A stretch of 64,000 nt of DNA from Raineyella sp044508675 (GTDB taxonomy: Bacteria; Actinomycetota; Actinomycetes; Propionibacteriales; Propionibacteriaceae): assembly GCA_044508675.1 (NCBI GenBank), contig JBIQHF010000004.1, positions 1 to 64,000 on the forward strand, in the 5' to 3' direction. The notes beneath the pieces were generated by a model. The model was not told the DNA's origin. It searched no databases and worked only from the letters and a program-made list of their open reading frames with translations. Positions 33,742 to 42,700 of this stretch are shown one piece after another (position 1 is the first letter of the stretch; each line of letters starts with the position of its first letter). Both the position numbers and the translations under genes were made by a program.

Positions 33742-34799
33742 GCGTCACCGAAGAGAACCTCGGAGCCGTGGAGCCCGCCGAGACGGACCGCCACCAGGCC
33801 CGCCGGGCCCACGACAAGGTGGTCATCGATGCCCGCGACGTGGTCGTCGAGTACAAGGGCAGGGGGCGGACGGTCCTGGCCGTCGACCGGGTCAACCTGC
33901 AGCTGCACCGAGGCGAGACCTTGGGACTGGTCGGCGAGTCCGGATCAGGGAAGTCCTCCCTGGGCCGGGCCATCGCCCAGCTGCCCTCCCCGACCTCGGG
34001 GGCGGTGGGCTTCGACGGCACGAACCTGGTCACCATGTCCCGCCCGGAGCTTCGCGTCCAGCGACGCCGGATCCAGATGGTCTTCCAGGACCCGATCTCG
34101 TCGCTGAACCCGCGGCGCACCGCGGTGGACATCGTTGCCGAGCCGCTGCGGCTGAGGGGTGAGAGGAACGCCCGTGCCAAGGCACTGGAGATGCTCGCCC
34201 AGGTCGGCGTCAACGAACAGATGGCCGAACGCAAGCCGCACCAGCTCTCGGGCGGCCAGTGCCAGCGCATCTCCATCGCCCGGGCATTCATCCAGAACCC
34301 CGAGGTGCTGATTTGTGACGAGCCGGTGTCGGCATTGGATGTCTCCGTCCAGGCCCAGGTGCTCAACATCCTCGAAAGCATGAAGGATGAATTCAATCTT
34401 GCGATGATCTTCATTTCCCATGACCTGGCCGTGGTCAGCAATGTGAGTGACCGGGTGGCCGTGCTGTATCGCGGGCGGCTCTGCGAGGTCTCCCCCTCAC
34501 AGGACCTCTATCGGGAACCGCGTCATCCGTACACCAAATTGTTGCTGGATTCCGTCCCGGACCCGGATGTTTCGACCGACGTCTCCCGGGACGAGGTGGC
34601 GTCGAGCGCGCGACCGTCGACCGAGGCGAGTGTGGTCGGGTGTCGGTTCGCGAACCGGTGCCCCTTTGCGACCGAGATCTGCCGCGAGGTGACCCCCGAA
34701 CTCGAGCTGATCGGACCGGACCACCTGGTGGCATGCCATCACCCGCTCGCCGAGCGAGAGCCCGCGGGCCGGGCCCTCGACACCGCCGTCCATGGGTGA
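33738..34799 (+). CDS. ABC transporter ATPase (DppF type)
   Basis: 353 aa. Walker A GESGSGKSSLG, signature LSGGQCQRISIA, with Cys where Gln or Arg is usual, Walker B VLICDEPVSALD, and the C-terminal Cys-containing extension (CRFANRCPFATEICR). Last gene of the importer operon; ATGA overlap with the preceding ATPase gene. Confidence 0.92.
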   Translation: MSVTEENLGAVEPAETDRHQARRAHDKVVIDARDVVVEYKGRGRTVLAVDRVNLQLHRGETLGLVGESGSGKSSLGRAIAQLPSPTSGAVGFDGTNLVTMSRPELRVQRRRIQMVFQDPISSLNPRRTAVDIVAEPLRLRGERNARAKALEMLAQVGVNEQMAERKPHQLSGGQCQRISIARAFIQNPEVLICDEPVSALDVSVQAQVLNILESMKDEFNLAMIFISHDLAVVSNVSDRVAVLYRGRLCEVSPSQDLYREPRHPYTKLLLDSVPDPDVSTDVSRDEVASSARPSTEASVVGCRFANRCPFATEICREVTPELELIGPDHLVACHHPLAEREPAGRALDTAVHG

Positions 34800-34997
34800 T
34801 CCGGAGGGCGATCAAGCCCTTCTCGGACATATTTCCTGAATTGTCCGCAGGGTTCTTTGGGGTGCCCTGCAATAAGAAAATGCGAGCTCTGGCTGGAGTT
34901 TTCCCGTGCCACTTTTTGACACATGTTGATTGCTGTGGCGGATGGGCTGGGGTGGAATGTAGGCCAAGCGTGGGATTGTAGATCGAAAGGTTTATTC

Positions 34998-35990
34998 ATG
35001 TCGCTTACTGATGAAGGTATTCTCAAGGTTCCCGGCCTGCTGAGTCGCTACGTCCGGCTCAGCACGGGGGTCAAGGTGCACTACAGCACCGCCGGTGAGG
35101 ACGGCCCGAGCGTGGTGCTCCTCCACGGAGGCATCCCCGGATCGTCCGGTACGGCCGGCTTCCGGCTGATGGCCCCCTTCCTGGGCGCCCAGGGCTTCCG
35201 GGTCTACGCACCCGACTTCCCCGGGTTCGGGCTCACCGAGGACCCCGGTAACTTCTACGGCTACGGCCAGGGCGCCCACGTCGATTTCCTGCAGGATTTC
35301 GTGAACGCCGTCGGCCTCGACACGTTCCACCTCGCCGGCAACTCGATGGGCTGCAACAACACCGTCCAGTACGTCATCGCCCACCCGGAGCGCGTGACCA
35401 GCTTCGCGCTGATCGCCGGCAACGTCGGTGACCTGGTCCCGCGCACCGAGATCGACAAGCTGCCCAAGCTGGTCCCCGACTTCTCCATGCCGCGCTTCGA
35501 CGGCACCGAGGAGAGCATGCGGGCCTCCATGGTCGCCGTGATGCACCGCAAGGAGGCCGTCGACGACGACGTCGTGGCGATGCGTACGCGAGCCGCGAAC
35601 AACCAGCCGTTCTACGAGGAGAACATGGCCCGCTACCAGGCGGCCATCCGCGGGACGATGGGCCCCGACGAGGCCGTCCGCCTGCGCACCAAGGACCGGC
35701 TGAACCAGATCACCATCCCCGGCATCTACCTGTTCGGCCGCCAGGACGTGCTCATCCCCGTCGAGGGTGGGTACATGCAGGAGGACGCCCTCCCGAACAT
35801 CCAGTTCTTCTACCCCGACGAGTGTGGCCACCAGGGCCAGACCGACCGGCCCGAGGTCTTCAACCAGACCTTCCTGGAGTTCTTCCGCGACGGCAAGGTC
35901 TCGTGGGAGACCGCCCAGGCCGCCGGCGTCTCCGAGCGTCGGGCCCCCAATCCGAAGCTGGTCGGCGAGCCCGAATTCGCCACGCCCTGA
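34998..35990 (+). CDS. Alpha/beta hydrolase (meta-cleavage product hydrolase type)
   Basis: 330 aa. Oxyanion HGG (43-45), nucleophile Ser116 in GNSMG and a catalytic His in DECGHQGQ. This is the BphD/HsaD layout, which splits C-C bonds in ring-cleavage products from extradiol dioxygenases. ATG 34998 lies after GAAAGG. A 198-bp AT-richer leader holds TTGACA at 34916-34921, so a new transcript probably begins here, running through 39101. Confidence 0.85.
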   Translation: MSLTDEGILKVPGLLSRYVRLSTGVKVHYSTAGEDGPSVVLLHGGIPGSSGTAGFRLMAPFLGAQGFRVYAPDFPGFGLTEDPGNFYGYGQGAHVDFLQDFVNAVGLDTFHLAGNSMGCNNTVQYVIAHPERVTSFALIAGNVGDLVPRTEIDKLPKLVPDFSMPRFDGTEESMRASMVAVMHRKEAVDDDVVAMRTRAANNQPFYEENMARYQAAIRGTMGPDEAVRLRTKDRLNQITIPGIYLFGRQDVLIPVEGGYMQEDALPNIQFFYPDECGHQGQTDRPEVFNQTFLEFFRDGKVSWETAQAAGVSERRAPNPKLVGEPEFATP

Positions 35991-36042
35991 CCGGGACGAC
36001 AACAAGCCATCCCCTCACAGACTCGCACAAGGGAGTGCAGAA

Positions 36043-37293
36043 ATGACCCAGGTTGACCTGATGGAGCAGTCGACGACGCTGAATCGTCCCTCCATGCGTG
36101 AGCGGGCGATCGCCCTCGCCCCCGGTATCGCCGAGCGTGCCAAGCAGATCGACGAGCAGCGCCACGTCGACGACCAGACCATCCAGGAGTTGGTCGACTC
36201 CGGACTGACCCGAGCCCTGCAGCCGGTGGCGTACGGCGGTGAGGAGGCTCATCCGGCCGACTTCGAGGCCGCCGTCATCGAGATCGGCAAGGCCTGTGCC
36301 TCGACGGCGTGGGTGCTCAGCATCCTCGCCCTGCACAACTGGCAGCTGGCGCACTTCGAGCCGTCGCTGCAGGAGGAGGTGTTCGGACAGGACCCGACCA
36401 CGCTGATCTCCTCCTCCTACGCCCAGCGCGGGTCGATGCGCAAGGTGCAGGACGGCTGGCTACTGAGCGGAAAGTGGAGCACCTCCAGCGGCATCGTCCA
36501 CTCCAAGTACACGATCATCGGCGTGGACGTCGAGGTCGACGGGGAGATGCGGGCCCACGACGTGGTCGTGCCGCTGTCCGACGTCACCGTCGTCGACGAC
36601 TGGTACGTCATCGGGCTGCGTGGCACCGGGAGCCGGAGCCTGGTGGCCGAGGACGTGTTCATCCCGGACAACCACGTGGTGGACCGGGACGTGGTGTTCG
36701 CCAAGCTCGGGCCGGGCCTGAAGCAGAACCCCGGCACCCTGTTCAAGATCGACCAGGGTGCGATCTATGCGACGGTGGCGGCCTGCCCTGCGCTGGGGGC
36801 CGGCTGGCACTTCTACGAGGAGTTCAAGCGGCAGATCCACGGGTACGTCCGCCGCGTCGACCAGCAGCCCCTGGAGCAGGAGAACACGGTGCTGCTGCGC
36901 CTGGCCGACTCCAATGCGATCCTGCGTGACCAGGAGGCGCTCATCCTGCGCCACATGAACGAGGCCTGGGACCGTGCCGAGCGGGGCGAGGAGTACACCG
37001 CGTACGACCTGGGCATCGAGATCTTCGACATGGCCCGGACCTCGCGCGCCGTGCTGCAGGTCCCGCAGATGCTCATGCCCGTCCTGACGGCGTACGCCGT
37101 GTCCGAGGGCAACCCGATGCAGCAGATCTACCGGGACATGCTGGTGGCCCGCCAGCACGGCACCCAGAACGTGGACCTGCACGGGGCCGCGATGATGAAC
37201 ATCGAGCTGGGGAACGAGGCCGCCTCGCGATTCATCCTGAGCCCCGAGCGCCGGATGAAGGCTGAGCGTCGCGCCGCCGAGCTCTACGGCTGA
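36043..37293 (+). CDS. Flavin-dependent monooxygenase, acyl-CoA dehydrogenase fold (HsaA-like)
   Basis: 416 aa. Acyl-CoA dehydrogenase-fold oxygenase: helical N-terminus (HVDDQTIQELVDSGLTRALQ; ACASTAWVLSILALHNW), beta domain (SGKWSTSSGIVHSKYTIIGV) and helical C-terminus. The pattern fits HsaA/HpaB-type hydroxylases, which use free reduced flavin from a separate reductase to ortho-hydroxylate phenols. The two flavin reductase fusions in this window are candidate partners. It lies between the hydrolase and a TauD-type gene. Confidence 0.85.
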   Translation: MTQVDLMEQSTTLNRPSMRERAIALAPGIAERAKQIDEQRHVDDQTIQELVDSGLTRALQPVAYGGEEAHPADFEAAVIEIGKACASTAWVLSILALHNWQLAHFEPSLQEEVFGQDPTTLISSSYAQRGSMRKVQDGWLLSGKWSTSSGIVHSKYTIIGVDVEVDGEMRAHDVVVPLSDVTVVDDWYVIGLRGTGSRSLVAEDVFIPDNHVVDRDVVFAKLGPGLKQNPGTLFKIDQGAIYATVAACPALGAGWHFYEEFKRQIHGYVRRVDQQPLEQENTVLLRLADSNAILRDQEALILRHMNEAWDRAERGEEYTAYDLGIEIFDMARTSRAVLQVPQMLMPVLTAYAVSEGNPMQQIYRDMLVARQHGTQNVDLHGAAMMNIELGNEAASRFILSPERRMKAERRAAELYG

Positions 37294-37304
37294 TCGGGGG
37301 AACC

Positions 37305-38138
37305 GTGTTGACTACTGTCGAACCACTCGTCGTCTCGCGGGTGACCGGGAAGATCGGGGCCGAGATCTCCGGTGTCGACCTGTCCCAGCCCCTGTCCGGG
37401 TCCGCGCTGGCCACGATCAAGGACGCGCTCTGGGCGCACGGCGTGATCTTCTTCCGGGACCAGGACCTCACGCCGCAGCAGTACCTGGACTTCGTTGCCA
37501 ACTTCGGGGAACTGTCGAACAGCCGTCCGATGCCCAAGCTGGACGGTTATCCCATGGTCAACGTGCTCACCCGCGCTGCCGACGAGGTGCCCTCGGTCGT
37601 CGGAGGGGTGTGGCACACTGACCAGGCCTACCGGGACATCCCCACCTGGGGAACGGTGCTGTACGGCGTCCAGGTGCCCGAGTATGGCGGCGACACCGCC
37701 TACATCAACATGGAACAGGTGTACGACAGCCTCTCCGACGGTCTGAAGAGCACCCTTGAGGGGCTGCGGGCCGTCCACGTCCACGCCCAGACCCAGCGCG
37801 GCCGCCCCGCCGAGGAGATCGCGAAGCGTCCCGAGGTGGCGGTCCACCCCGTGGTGACCACCCACCCGGAGACCGGCCGCAAGGCGCTGTTCGTGAGCCC
37901 GGGGTACACCGAGCGCTTCGAGGGCTGGACCGTGGAGGAGAGCGCGCCCCTGTTGGCCTATCTCTTCGAGCAGGCCTACCGGCCCGAGTTCGGCTGCCGG
38001 TTCAGCTGGCGAACCGGCTCGCTCGCCTTCTGGGACAACCGGTCGGTCTGGCACTACGCCATCAACGACTCGACCCCCTCCACCCGGGTGATGCACCGGC
38101 TCATCGTCGGCGAACCCGGCACCACCCGTCCCGAATAG
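37305..38138 (+). CDS. TauD/TfdA-family Fe(II)/2-oxoglutarate dioxygenase
   Basis: 277 aa. The HxD metal motif (WHTDQ, His104/Asp106), distal His in WDNRSVWHYAIND and the following Arg (TRVMHRLIV) complete the 2-His-1-carboxylate and 2-oxoglutarate site. TfdA-type enzymes break ether or C-S bonds by hydroxylation, so this one may open an aryl ether or similar side chain. The GTG start lies 11 bp after the monooxygenase stop. Confidence 0.88.
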   Translation: MLTTVEPLVVSRVTGKIGAEISGVDLSQPLSGSALATIKDALWAHGVIFFRDQDLTPQQYLDFVANFGELSNSRPMPKLDGYPMVNVLTRAADEVPSVVGGVWHTDQAYRDIPTWGTVLYGVQVPEYGGDTAYINMEQVYDSLSDGLKSTLEGLRAVHVHAQTQRGRPAEEIAKRPEVAVHPVVTTHPETGRKALFVSPGYTERFEGWTVEESAPLLAYLFEQAYRPEFGCRFSWRTGSLAFWDNRSVWHYAINDSTPSTRVMHRLIVGEPGTTRPE

Positions 38139-38195
38139 GGTCCGGCACCACCGGGTCCGGACAGGCAGCCCGCGCGGCATCGTACGAGGAGAAGA

Positions 38196-39101
38196 ATGAG
38201 CCAACACAAGCCCGTGGGGCTGATCGGGCTGGGCCGGATGGGCCGCCCCCTGGCCGAACGGTTGCTGGGGGCGGGCCACCCGCTCGTGGTGTTCGACATC
38301 GTCCCGGCCGCGGCCGCCGGTCTGGGGCCGGAGGCCCGGGTCGCAGGCTCCCCGCGGGAGGTTGCGGACGCCGCCGAGGTCGTCCTGACCTGTCTGCCGA
38401 CCCTGGACAGCAATCGGGACGTGGTCCTCGGGGAGGACGGCGTGCACGGCGGCCGGGCCCTGCGTACCCTCGTCTGCACCGGCACCATCGGGGTCCCGCT
38501 CGCGGTGCAGATCGCCGGGATCCTCTCCGCCGCGAACGTCGAGTTCGTCGACTGTCCGGTGACCGGAGGCGTGCCGCGCGCAGTCATCGGCGACCTCACC
38601 GCCATCATGGCGGCGAGTGTCGACGCCGCGGCCGCGGTCGATCCCCTGGTCCGGACCTTCGCCTCCCGGACGGTGCTGGTCGGGGAGAATGCCGGCGATG
38701 CCCAACGGGTGAAACTGATCAACAACCTGTTGTCGGCCAGCAATCTCGCCCTGGCCTGTGAGGCGATGGTCCTGGCCGAGAAATCAGGCCTGGATCTGCC
38801 CCGGGTCCTCGAGGTGGTCAATACCGGGTCGGGGCAGAATTACGCCACCTCGACGAAGATTCCCGAGTACGTCATCCCGCGGAATTTCAATCGGGGCGGA
38901 AATCTTGGCGGACTGCTCAAGGACCTGCAGCAGGCGAGCCTGGAGGCCGAGGGATGGGGGGTTCCGATGCCCTTGCATGCGGCTGTTCGGGCCGCCTACG
39001 AGCGCGCCATCGAGGAGGGCTCGCCGACCGACGACTCGACCTCGGTGGTCAAGCACATGGAGCGTGCCGCCGGAGTCCGCCGCGAAGCACCGGGGGTCTG
39101 A
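38196..39101 (+). CDS. 3-hydroxyisobutyrate dehydrogenase-family oxidoreductase
   Basis: 301 aa. N-terminal NAD(P) loop GLIGLGRMGRP, middle substrate motif DCPVTGGVPRA, catalytic Lys in VKLINNLLS, then NLGGLLKDLQQA. Beta-hydroxyacid dehydrogenases of this family oxidise short hydroxyacids or semialdehyde precursors; here probably a side-chain or ring-fission fragment. Last gene of the 34998-39101 unit. Confidence 0.88.
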   Translation: MSQHKPVGLIGLGRMGRPLAERLLGAGHPLVVFDIVPAAAAGLGPEARVAGSPREVADAAEVVLTCLPTLDSNRDVVLGEDGVHGGRALRTLVCTGTIGVPLAVQIAGILSAANVEFVDCPVTGGVPRAVIGDLTAIMAASVDAAAAVDPLVRTFASRTVLVGENAGDAQRVKLINNLLSASNLALACEAMVLAEKSGLDLPRVLEVVNTGSGQNYATSTKIPEYVIPRNFNRGGNLGGLLKDLQQASLEAEGWGVPMPLHAAVRAAYERAIEEGSPTDDSTSVVKHMERAAGVRREAPGV

Positions 39102-39233
39102 ATGGATGGCGGCGCACCCCAGGGGGTGCTTCGGCGTGATTCGGACGGATCCGGGACCGGTCATGGGTACGATGGCGCAACCAGTCGCCAAACGGCGGTT
39201 GGACCGCTAGAAGCCCGCCAGCTGGAGTTGCTC

Positions 39234-39998
39234 ATGTCACCGTCGACGATGCCGACGCCTCTCTACTCGCGAGTCTTCGCGGTCCTCAAGCATCGGATCG
39301 ACCGGGGTGACTACGGGCCGGGGGAACTGTTGCCGACCGAGGACCAGCTGACCGAGGAATTCAGCGTCAGCAAGGCGACGATACGCAAGGCCGTGGGGGA
39401 ACTGGTGGCGCTGGGCTTCGTCGTCCGCAAGCAGGGCAAGGGGACATTCGTCCAGGACGGGCCGGCAATCGATCGGCGCCGGGTTTTCGTGGGGTCCTTG
39501 GTTGACCTGGTCGGTGGCACTCCGAAATTGCCGGTCCATGATTTCGAGATCGAGTACGACGCGCGCTTCCCCCGTACGGTGTGCCAGGACTTCCGGGGCC
39601 GTATTACCAAAGGAATCATCGTCCGGAATCGACGGACGATGGATGGGGCGTTCTTCGTCCACTCGGTCCACTACCTCGCCCCTGACCTGGATTTCGCCCT
39701 GGACGAGGCACGCCTCCAGGAGGAGGGCCTGGTGAACCTCCTGCACGACGCGGGCATCGAACTGACCGGTGCCGAGCAGTCGGTCACCGCGGAGATGGCG
39801 GACGTCGAGGTGGCCGAACGGCTGGACATCGGGCTGGCCTCGCCGGTGCTCTTCTCCAAGCGCGTCCTCGAGTCCCACGACAAGATCATCGACGTGCTGC
39901 ACAGCTGGTACCGCGGCGACCTGTACGAGTGGCGTTCCCGCCAGGTCGTCACCACCCGTGACGGCAACGTGATGTTCACCCCGGCTGAAGGTCTCTAG
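39234..39998 (+). CDS. GntR-family regulator (HutC/UTRA type)
   Basis: 254 aa from ATG 39234, after CTGGAG. Winged helix at 8-70 (LYSRVFAVLKHRIDRGDYGP; LLPTEDQLTEEFSVSKATIR), then a UTRA ligand domain (about 90-240). A good candidate to bind the TCATACG...CGTATGA sites found downstream, though either IclR regulator could do so instead. A longer in-frame start at 39102 is rejected because that stretch looks like intergenic DNA. Confidence 0.88.
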   Translation: MSPSTMPTPLYSRVFAVLKHRIDRGDYGPGELLPTEDQLTEEFSVSKATIRKAVGELVALGFVVRKQGKGTFVQDGPAIDRRRVFVGSLVDLVGGTPKLPVHDFEIEYDARFPRTVCQDFRGRITKGIIVRNRRTMDGAFFVHSVHYLAPDLDFALDEARLQEEGLVNLLHDAGIELTGAEQSVTAEMADVEVAERLDIGLASPVLFSKRVLESHDKIIDVLHSWYRGDLYEWRSRQVVTTRDGNVMFTPAEGL

Positions 39999-40073
39999 GA
40001 CCTGCAGAGCCGGGATCATCCAGCACCTGCCTCCGTCGGAACGGATCCGACGAGACCGAACTGGGGGAGCACT

Positions 40074-41492
40074 ATGGCATCCGGCACCCGTGAAGGCCGT
40101 GAGATCACCGACGCCCTGATCGGGTCCGTCGTCGAGACACGCCCCGACGATCTGGGGGAAGCGACGATCAGACAGGCCAAGCGGCGCATCATCGACATCG
40201 TCGGGTGCATGATCGGTGGCTCCGCAGCCTCGGGAAGCCAAGAGTTGCGTGATCTGGTCCTGTCGAGGGGCGGCCGCGAGCAATCCTCGATCGTGCTGGC
40301 CCGGCAGCGCGTTCCGACGGCTGCCGCGGCGTTCGTGAACGCGGTCCAGGCGCGGGGGAACGACTTCGGGGTCCTGATCCCGTACATCGGGGATCGCCCG
40401 GTCTGGTCGCATATCTCCGAATCCACAGTCCCCGCGGCGCTGGCCGTCGCCGAGGCAACCAAGGTCTCCGGGGCAGAGCTGATCGCTGCCCTGGTCGTCG
40501 GTGATGACCTGACCACGCGCCTGGCGGCCGGATCCAACTACGTTCCCGGAGCAGGGTGGGACAGTCCGGGCATCGTGAACAAGTTCGGCGTCGCTGCGAT
40601 CGCCGGACGTCTGACGGGGCTGGGGCGTCGCAGCGTGCAGGACGCGTTCGGCATCGTCCTGAACCAGCTCGGCGGCACGTTCCAGGCCATCGATGATGGC
40701 GCGCACACGTTCAAGCTGGCCCAGGGGCTGGCCGCCCGGGACGGGGTTGAGGCAGCTGAACTGGCTGCCCACGGGTGGACCGGCAGCGATGATCCATTGT
40801 TCGGTCGCAACGGCTATGCCGACATGTATTGCCAAGGGGTGGATCTCGAGGTGATCGGCAGGGACCTCGGCACCGTCTTCCACGGGGACATGACCTTCAA
40901 ACCGTATCCCGCCTGCCGCTTCACGCATTCGACGATCGACTGCGCCCTGCAGCTGAGACCGCAACTGCCGGAGGACCACGAGTCGATCGCCTCCATCACG
41001 GTCGATGTTGCCCCGATGCACATCGGGTCGCCTCTCGCCCAGGACTTTGCGCCCGGGCGCTACCCCCAGGGCCACGCGATCTTCAGCCTGCGTTATGCGG
41101 CCGCCAGTGTCCTCGTCCGCGGAGGGGCCGGCCTGGACGCCTATGTCGACTCGGCCATCAACTCCCCGGAAGTAGCGGCAATGGCCGCCCGCGCATCCGT
41201 CGTGGGTGGTAGGTCCCCGGCCACGCCCGAGGCAGCCACTGTGACGGTCGTCCTGAAGGACGGTCGGGTCCTCACTGCGAGTACGGACACCGCCACCGGG
41301 AATCCGCTGGTCTCCCCGATGGACGATGCCGGGATCGAGGCCAAGTTCAGGGAGAACTGTGCCCATGCGGGTCTGGCAGACACGGAGCTTGGCGAGGCCC
41401 TGCTCGCACAGCTGTGGCGGCTGGAGGACCTGCCGGGCATCGCGGGGATCACCGAACACCTGCGACAACTACGGGGCCCGTGTTCGACCTAG
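40074..41492 (+). CDS. MmgE/PrpD-family protein
   Basis: 472 aa. Typical pattern: IRQAKRRIIDIVGCMIGGSA at the N-terminus, AAFVNAVQARGNDFG, and TFKPYPACRFTHSTIDCALQ in the C-terminal half. The family includes 2-methylcitrate dehydratase and many clustered homologues of unknown substrate. It may dehydrate or isomerise a tricarboxylate-like fragment. It follows the GntR gene by 75 bp. Confidence 0.88.
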   Translation: MASGTREGREITDALIGSVVETRPDDLGEATIRQAKRRIIDIVGCMIGGSAASGSQELRDLVLSRGGREQSSIVLARQRVPTAAAAFVNAVQARGNDFGVLIPYIGDRPVWSHISESTVPAALAVAEATKVSGAELIAALVVGDDLTTRLAAGSNYVPGAGWDSPGIVNKFGVAAIAGRLTGLGRRSVQDAFGIVLNQLGGTFQAIDDGAHTFKLAQGLAARDGVEAAELAAHGWTGSDDPLFGRNGYADMYCQGVDLEVIGRDLGTVFHGDMTFKPYPACRFTHSTIDCALQLRPQLPEDHESIASITVDVAPMHIGSPLAQDFAPGRYPQGHAIFSLRYAAASVLVRGGAGLDAYVDSAINSPEVAAMAARASVVGGRSPATPEAATVTVVLKDGRVLTASTDTATGNPLVSPMDDAGIEAKFRENCAHAGLADTELGEALLAQLWRLEDLPGIAGITEHLRQLRGPCST

Positions 41493-41549
41493 TCAAGAAG
41501 CGGATTGGCGTCAGGATTCGCCTCTGCAGAATAGTGTGACCCGCCTCAC

Positions 41550-41578
41550 TTGGCTTGTGCTAACTTGCCAGGCATACA
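41550..41578 (+). promoter_or_regulatory. Promoter of the second ABC importer
   Basis: -35 TTGGCT (41550-41555), 17-bp spacer, -10 CATACA (41573-41578). The operator-like repeat begins 5 nt later. Confidence 0.5.
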
Positions 41579-41583
41579 TCTGA

Positions 41584-41603
41584 TCATACGGTGAAACGTA
41601 TGA
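41584..41603. promoter_or_regulatory. Operator-like palindrome, site 1
   Basis: TCATACG-N6-CGTATGA, arms perfectly complementary, placed where RNA polymerase would start transcription. Related repeats occur at 46764-46791 and 54416-54435. Confidence 0.7.
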
Positions 41604-41629
41604 ACGATTGAAGTGCTTGGAGGAATCGC

Positions 41630-42679
41630 ATGCGCAAGACTGCTCTTTTCGCTGGTCCGGTCGCGGCCGTCGTGGCAACCCTCGGTCTGCTGTCGGCTTG
41701 TGGCGGAGGTGGGCCGGCCCAGGCCGCGGCAGGTGAGGTCGCAGAGACCGGCCAGGCCCTGGTCACGGCTGCCCAGCGTGACCGCGAAGTCACCTTCTAT
41801 TGCTCGCTCACCCCGGCCTCGTGCGAGGCGCTGGGTAACGGCTTCGAGGCGAAGTACCCCGGCGTGACTGTCAACGTGCTCCGGGCGACGAGCCCTGACC
41901 TGTCCGCCCGCTACGCCACCGAGCGCCAGTCGCGTGCCGAGACGGCGGACGTCATCCTGCACGCGGACATGCCGTTCGTCCGGGCCGGACTGGATGACGG
42001 CATCATCATGTCGGTGGAGGATGCCGGCTACCTTCCGGCCGACTTCCCCGAGGAGTGGCTGCTCAACGGCTCGGGCGTCACCGGCACGCCGTACTACTTC
42101 GAGGTGCTGGGAATCGGCATCAACACCGACCTGGTCCCGGAGGCCGAGCGGCCCACGTCCTGGGACGATCTAACCGATCCGAAGTGGAAGGGCCGGATGA
42201 ACGGCCCCGACAAGACCAATGCCGGCTACGCGATGATCTACGGGACCATCGACGACAGCGTCCCCGGCTTCATCGATGCGATGGCCAAGCAGGAGATCTC
42301 GCCCGACCAGGGGGGCATGGTCAGCATGACCGAGTCCCTGGCCGCGGGCCAGCACCACCTGCAGGTCGTCTCCAGCGAGCCGGCGATCAAGGCCGCCAAG
42401 GAGAAGGGCGCTCCGGTCGACATCGTCTTCCCCGAGCCCGGTGCGACGGGTCCCACGTTCGTGATCACCTTGAACCCCGAGCCCGGCCACCCGAGCGCGC
42501 AGAAGCTCTTCACCGAGTACCTGCTGTCGGAGGACGGCAACCGTACGCTCACCGAGGTGAGCCCGTCCATCGCGACGCCCCACGTCCAGCCGGACTACAC
42601 GGTCCTGCACCCGAACGTGGACTATGTCGACCCGGGGCGGCAGGACGCAGTCATCGCCGCGATGAACCCGAACTCCTGA
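41630..42679 (+). CDS. ABC substrate-binding lipoprotein (Fe3+/polyamine type)
   Basis: 349 aa. Lipobox LSAC with Cys24, then an SBP_bac family 1/6-like body (EVTFYCSLTPASCEALGNGF; PTSWDDLTDPKWKGRM). Its permease and ATPase follow. Family members bind iron, phosphonates, thiamine or organic anions; the catabolic neighbours favour an organic acid (inference). A putative operator lies just upstream. Confidence 0.9.
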   Translation: MRKTALFAGPVAAVVATLGLLSACGGGGPAQAAAGEVAETGQALVTAAQRDREVTFYCSLTPASCEALGNGFEAKYPGVTVNVLRATSPDLSARYATERQSRAETADVILHADMPFVRAGLDDGIIMSVEDAGYLPADFPEEWLLNGSGVTGTPYYFEVLGIGINTDLVPEAERPTSWDDLTDPKWKGRMNGPDKTNAGYAMIYGTIDDSVPGFIDAMAKQEISPDQGGMVSMTESLAAGQHHLQVVSSEPAIKAAKEKGAPVDIVFPEPGATGPTFVITLNPEPGHPSAQKLFTEYLLSEDGNRTLTEVSPSIATPHVQPDYTVLHPNVDYVDPGRQDAVIAAMNPNS

Positions 42680-42700
42680 GGCCACGAGTGAGGAATCTCC

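Noticed and set aside
39237..41468. 743-aa minus-strand frame
   Set aside because: Antisense of the GntR and MmgE/PrpD genes, which have clear family motifs.
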